Origin: Urophycis tenuis
Taxonomy: Eukaryota > Chordata > Actinopteri > Gadiformes > Phycidae
Reading direction: 5' to 3'
DNA length: 64,000 nt
Assembly (NCBI GenBank): GCA_036785325.1
Contig: JAXIVH010000065.1
Location: forward strand, 452,001 to 516,000
Of the stretch, positions 62,212 to 64,000 are shown piece by piece. The notes beneath the pieces are model-generated. The model saw only the letters and a program-made list of their open reading frames with translations. It did not search any database and was not told where the DNA came from. Every line of letters begins with the position of its first letter. Position 1 is the first letter of the stretch. Position numbers and translations under genes: made by a program.

Positions 62212-64000
62212 TGAGTCACTCCCAGTCAGTGCCTGGAAGCAGCTCAAGGACCTCTTCTTCCATCTGCAGCTTTTCCACAACTGCATGAATGGGGATGTAC
62301 TTTCTGTCCTTTGCTGTCCCTGCTTTCATCCAGATTTGTTGGCATGGCATTCTGTGGAAGTAGACGATCAGCTGAATCAAGACATCGGTGTCTCTTGCAG
62401 ACACCAGAAACAATGGTTTCTGCTCTGCTTCTAATGCAGTGAAGAACAATTCTTGTATCTGCTTCTTCATGTTAAGCTTCCAAGCTGTCTGTGTCAAAGT
62501 TTGGGTCAGTAGCTTCGACCCTCTCTTCATCGCTGAAACCACGTGCGGCAACTATGGTTTTGTTTACTGGTGCCCTCAGAATCAGCTGTTGGGAGAGAAA
62601 GCGAGCCATGTCTGCCTTGTTGTCTTGGTGAGCAATGAAGTTCTCCCACTTTGCAGGAAGTGGTAAATCTCTTTTTGTGATTGGTCGTCTGATTGCCAGT
62701 GAGCCTTTCCCATGCCATTTCCTTGTTCCGCCTTTGATTGTGTGCTCATGGTAGCAATCAAACAGGACATCAATTCACTGGAATTGTGAGCCACTTTGAA
62801 GAACAGATTTAACAAAGGTGTCTGCCAGGTCTCCAAAGGTCTTGGCTTCTTGTGGTTTTCCAATGGAAATGTTTAGAGCTTGTCCATCAATGACTAACAT
62901 TGGTTTACACTGTAGATATGTGGCTTTGATGTCACTGGGACATGGTATGTCAGCTGTCAAGATCTTGGCAAATATCGCCTTCGAACCTGAACGTAGCGGC
63001 CTATTAACCTCTGCCAAAGATAGAGCTACAACAAACAGTTGCATCATTATGTTGTCCAGGTTGACTGTACGTCCGGCTTCATAGGCTTTGATGAGACGCT
63101 GTAGGATGTTACTGTCTGCCTTGACAGTTTTTTGCCTTTCCAGTTTTGGTATCTGACTGTTTCACTTCAAATAGTGAGGAAAAAGTAAAAAACTTGTTCT
63201 GTGTCAGTTTGTCCCTGAAGCTCACACTTCTCTCTTTAAATGGCATCAGCCTCTCCCTGACAAAAGCATCCAACTGATCTTGCCCTTTCTGTGGAGTGTT
63301 CAACAGGTCATCTTCAATATCCTGTGTAGCCAAGTCATTGTTTGCAATGTTTTGCAGCGTCTGGGGCAGGTTAGTGGAAAAGAGACCAAATCTCTGCAAG
63401 ACAGTGAGCGAAGAATCATCATCTTTTGAGTCCCGTTTCATTCTGCCTTTTGTGGTTTCATTGTGGATAAAGTCGTCACCAGTTCCTAGACCCAAGGCCA
63501 CCTTGGTGTCATGGGCACGTTCACTTCGGAGGTTGAAAGACAGAGCCCACCGACTGAGAGCTGAAGATGTCTTTGTGATGCCAATAATGCCTCCTCCCTT
63601 TTTGCCAATACAGCCTAGCCACTCCTGACTTTGATCTGGGTCCACTTGGTTGAAACATTGTGATGAACGTTTGACCACAAAGTTTCCTGCATCCAACTCC
63701 CTCTTGACTTGCTGTGGAAGTTGGTGCATTTCATTCAGGTAAATGGTCCCCCAGCGAGCATAGTTGGTATGATTGTACTACATGAAGTAAGGTAACATCG
63801 CTGGAATGCATAAAGGTGTAGGTCCCAGATCCCATCTCTCTGAGCGCGAATGAACAACAAAAGGATGTGGACCATCTGCATGTAGCCCCACCAAAATTTG
63901 GGTTGAAGTTTGGGTTGTCATTGGCTGGAAAGTAGGCTTCTGTGGCGGCTTCACACTCTTTGGAAGCAAGCAACGTCACAAGTTCTTCTGTAGGGCCGGT
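62212..64000 (-). pseudogene. Broken copy of an uncharacterised multicopy protein family
   Basis: Minus-strand segments in several frames, in order: NDNPNF (to 63905), a frame change into FWWGYMQMVHILLLFIRAQRDG, a TAG at 63778-63780, MHQLPQQVKRELDAGNFVVK and GGGIIGITKTSSALSRW (63109-63729), then ALSLAEVNRPLRSGSKAIFA, VIDGQALNISIGKPQEAKTF (62775-63047), and FLVSARDTDVLIQLIVYFHR, WMKAGTAKDRKYIPIHAV (62216-62551), where a frameshift precedes what should be ALTGSDST. I know this order (EMHQLP, GITKT, IDGQAL, DTDVL, KYIP, HALTGCD) from large uncharacterised proteins found in many copies in fish and invertebrates; the function is unknown to me. The gene runs off the right edge at its 5' side and is cut at 62212. 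Confidence 0.7.

Noticed and set aside
1..64000. Prokaryotic or phage system
   Set aside because: Spliced exons, snRNA and vertebrate tRNA genes, LINEs and microsatellites all point to an animal genome.

Overview
The window is eukaryotic nuclear DNA, and its repeat content points to a ray-finned (probably teleost) fish. Evidence: Rex1-like, L1/Tx1-like, R2-like and L2-like LINEs, Tc1 and PIF-Harbinger transposons, a zona-pellucida-domain egg-coat gene with spliced exons, and canonical vertebrate U1/U5 snRNA and tRNA genes. There are no operons or prokaryotic features. Almost all long ORFs belong to mobile elements; the host-gene content is a ZP-domain gene fragment, an array of snRNA and tRNA genes, and some dispersed tRNA-like sequences.

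Layout. 1-14.9 kb: a tandem satellite (unit about 214 bp) whose higher-order structure contains four full copies and one partial copy of a ~0.8 kb block. Each full block carries one minus-strand exon with good splice sites. A 3.9 kb LINE (ORF on the minus strand) sits in the array between two dinucleotide runs. 14.9-18.7 kb: mostly unassigned DNA with a 103 bp direct duplication, a stray diverged satellite copy, a triple CCAAT-box promoter-like segment, a solo LTR in a TA repeat and a LINE tail. 18.6-24.2 kb: a Tx1-type LINE (ORF1 open, ORF2 broken) inserted in a 157 bp tRNA-like tandem repeat that continues to about 25 kb. 25.2-28.6 kb: more tRNA-like sequences, one intact tRNA-Lys(TTT), then a 5'-truncated R2-like LINE. 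29.6-31.1 kb: three phase-compatible minus-strand exons of a ZP-domain gene. 31.4-32.6 kb: a second copy of the tRNA-like dispersed repeat and L2-like fragments. 33.5-38.6 kb: a Rex1-like LINE split by a Harbinger transposon; a second, 5'-truncated Harbinger copy follows. 39.5-46.2 kb: a Tc1-like transposon split by a full-length L1 with both ORFs open. 46.2-58.3 kb: three head-to-tail ~4.02 kb units, each with U2-like, U5 and U1 snRNA sequences and seven or more tRNA genes or pseudogenes (Thr, Lys, Asn, Asp fragment). 58.5-62.1 kb: a nearly intact Rex1-like LINE inside array-derived sequence. 62.2 kb to the end: a broken minus-strand copy of an uncharacterised multicopy protein family.

How it fits together. 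The tandem units supply spliceosomal RNAs (Pol II-type snRNA genes) and tRNAs (Pol III). A Tc1 remnant at each unit junction dates the amplification after the Tc1 insertion, and the L1 then entered the leftmost Tc1 copy. The rest of the window records repeated mobile-element insertion into multicopy RNA-like repeats and satellites. I could run no alignments or searches; family names come from motifs recognised by eye.
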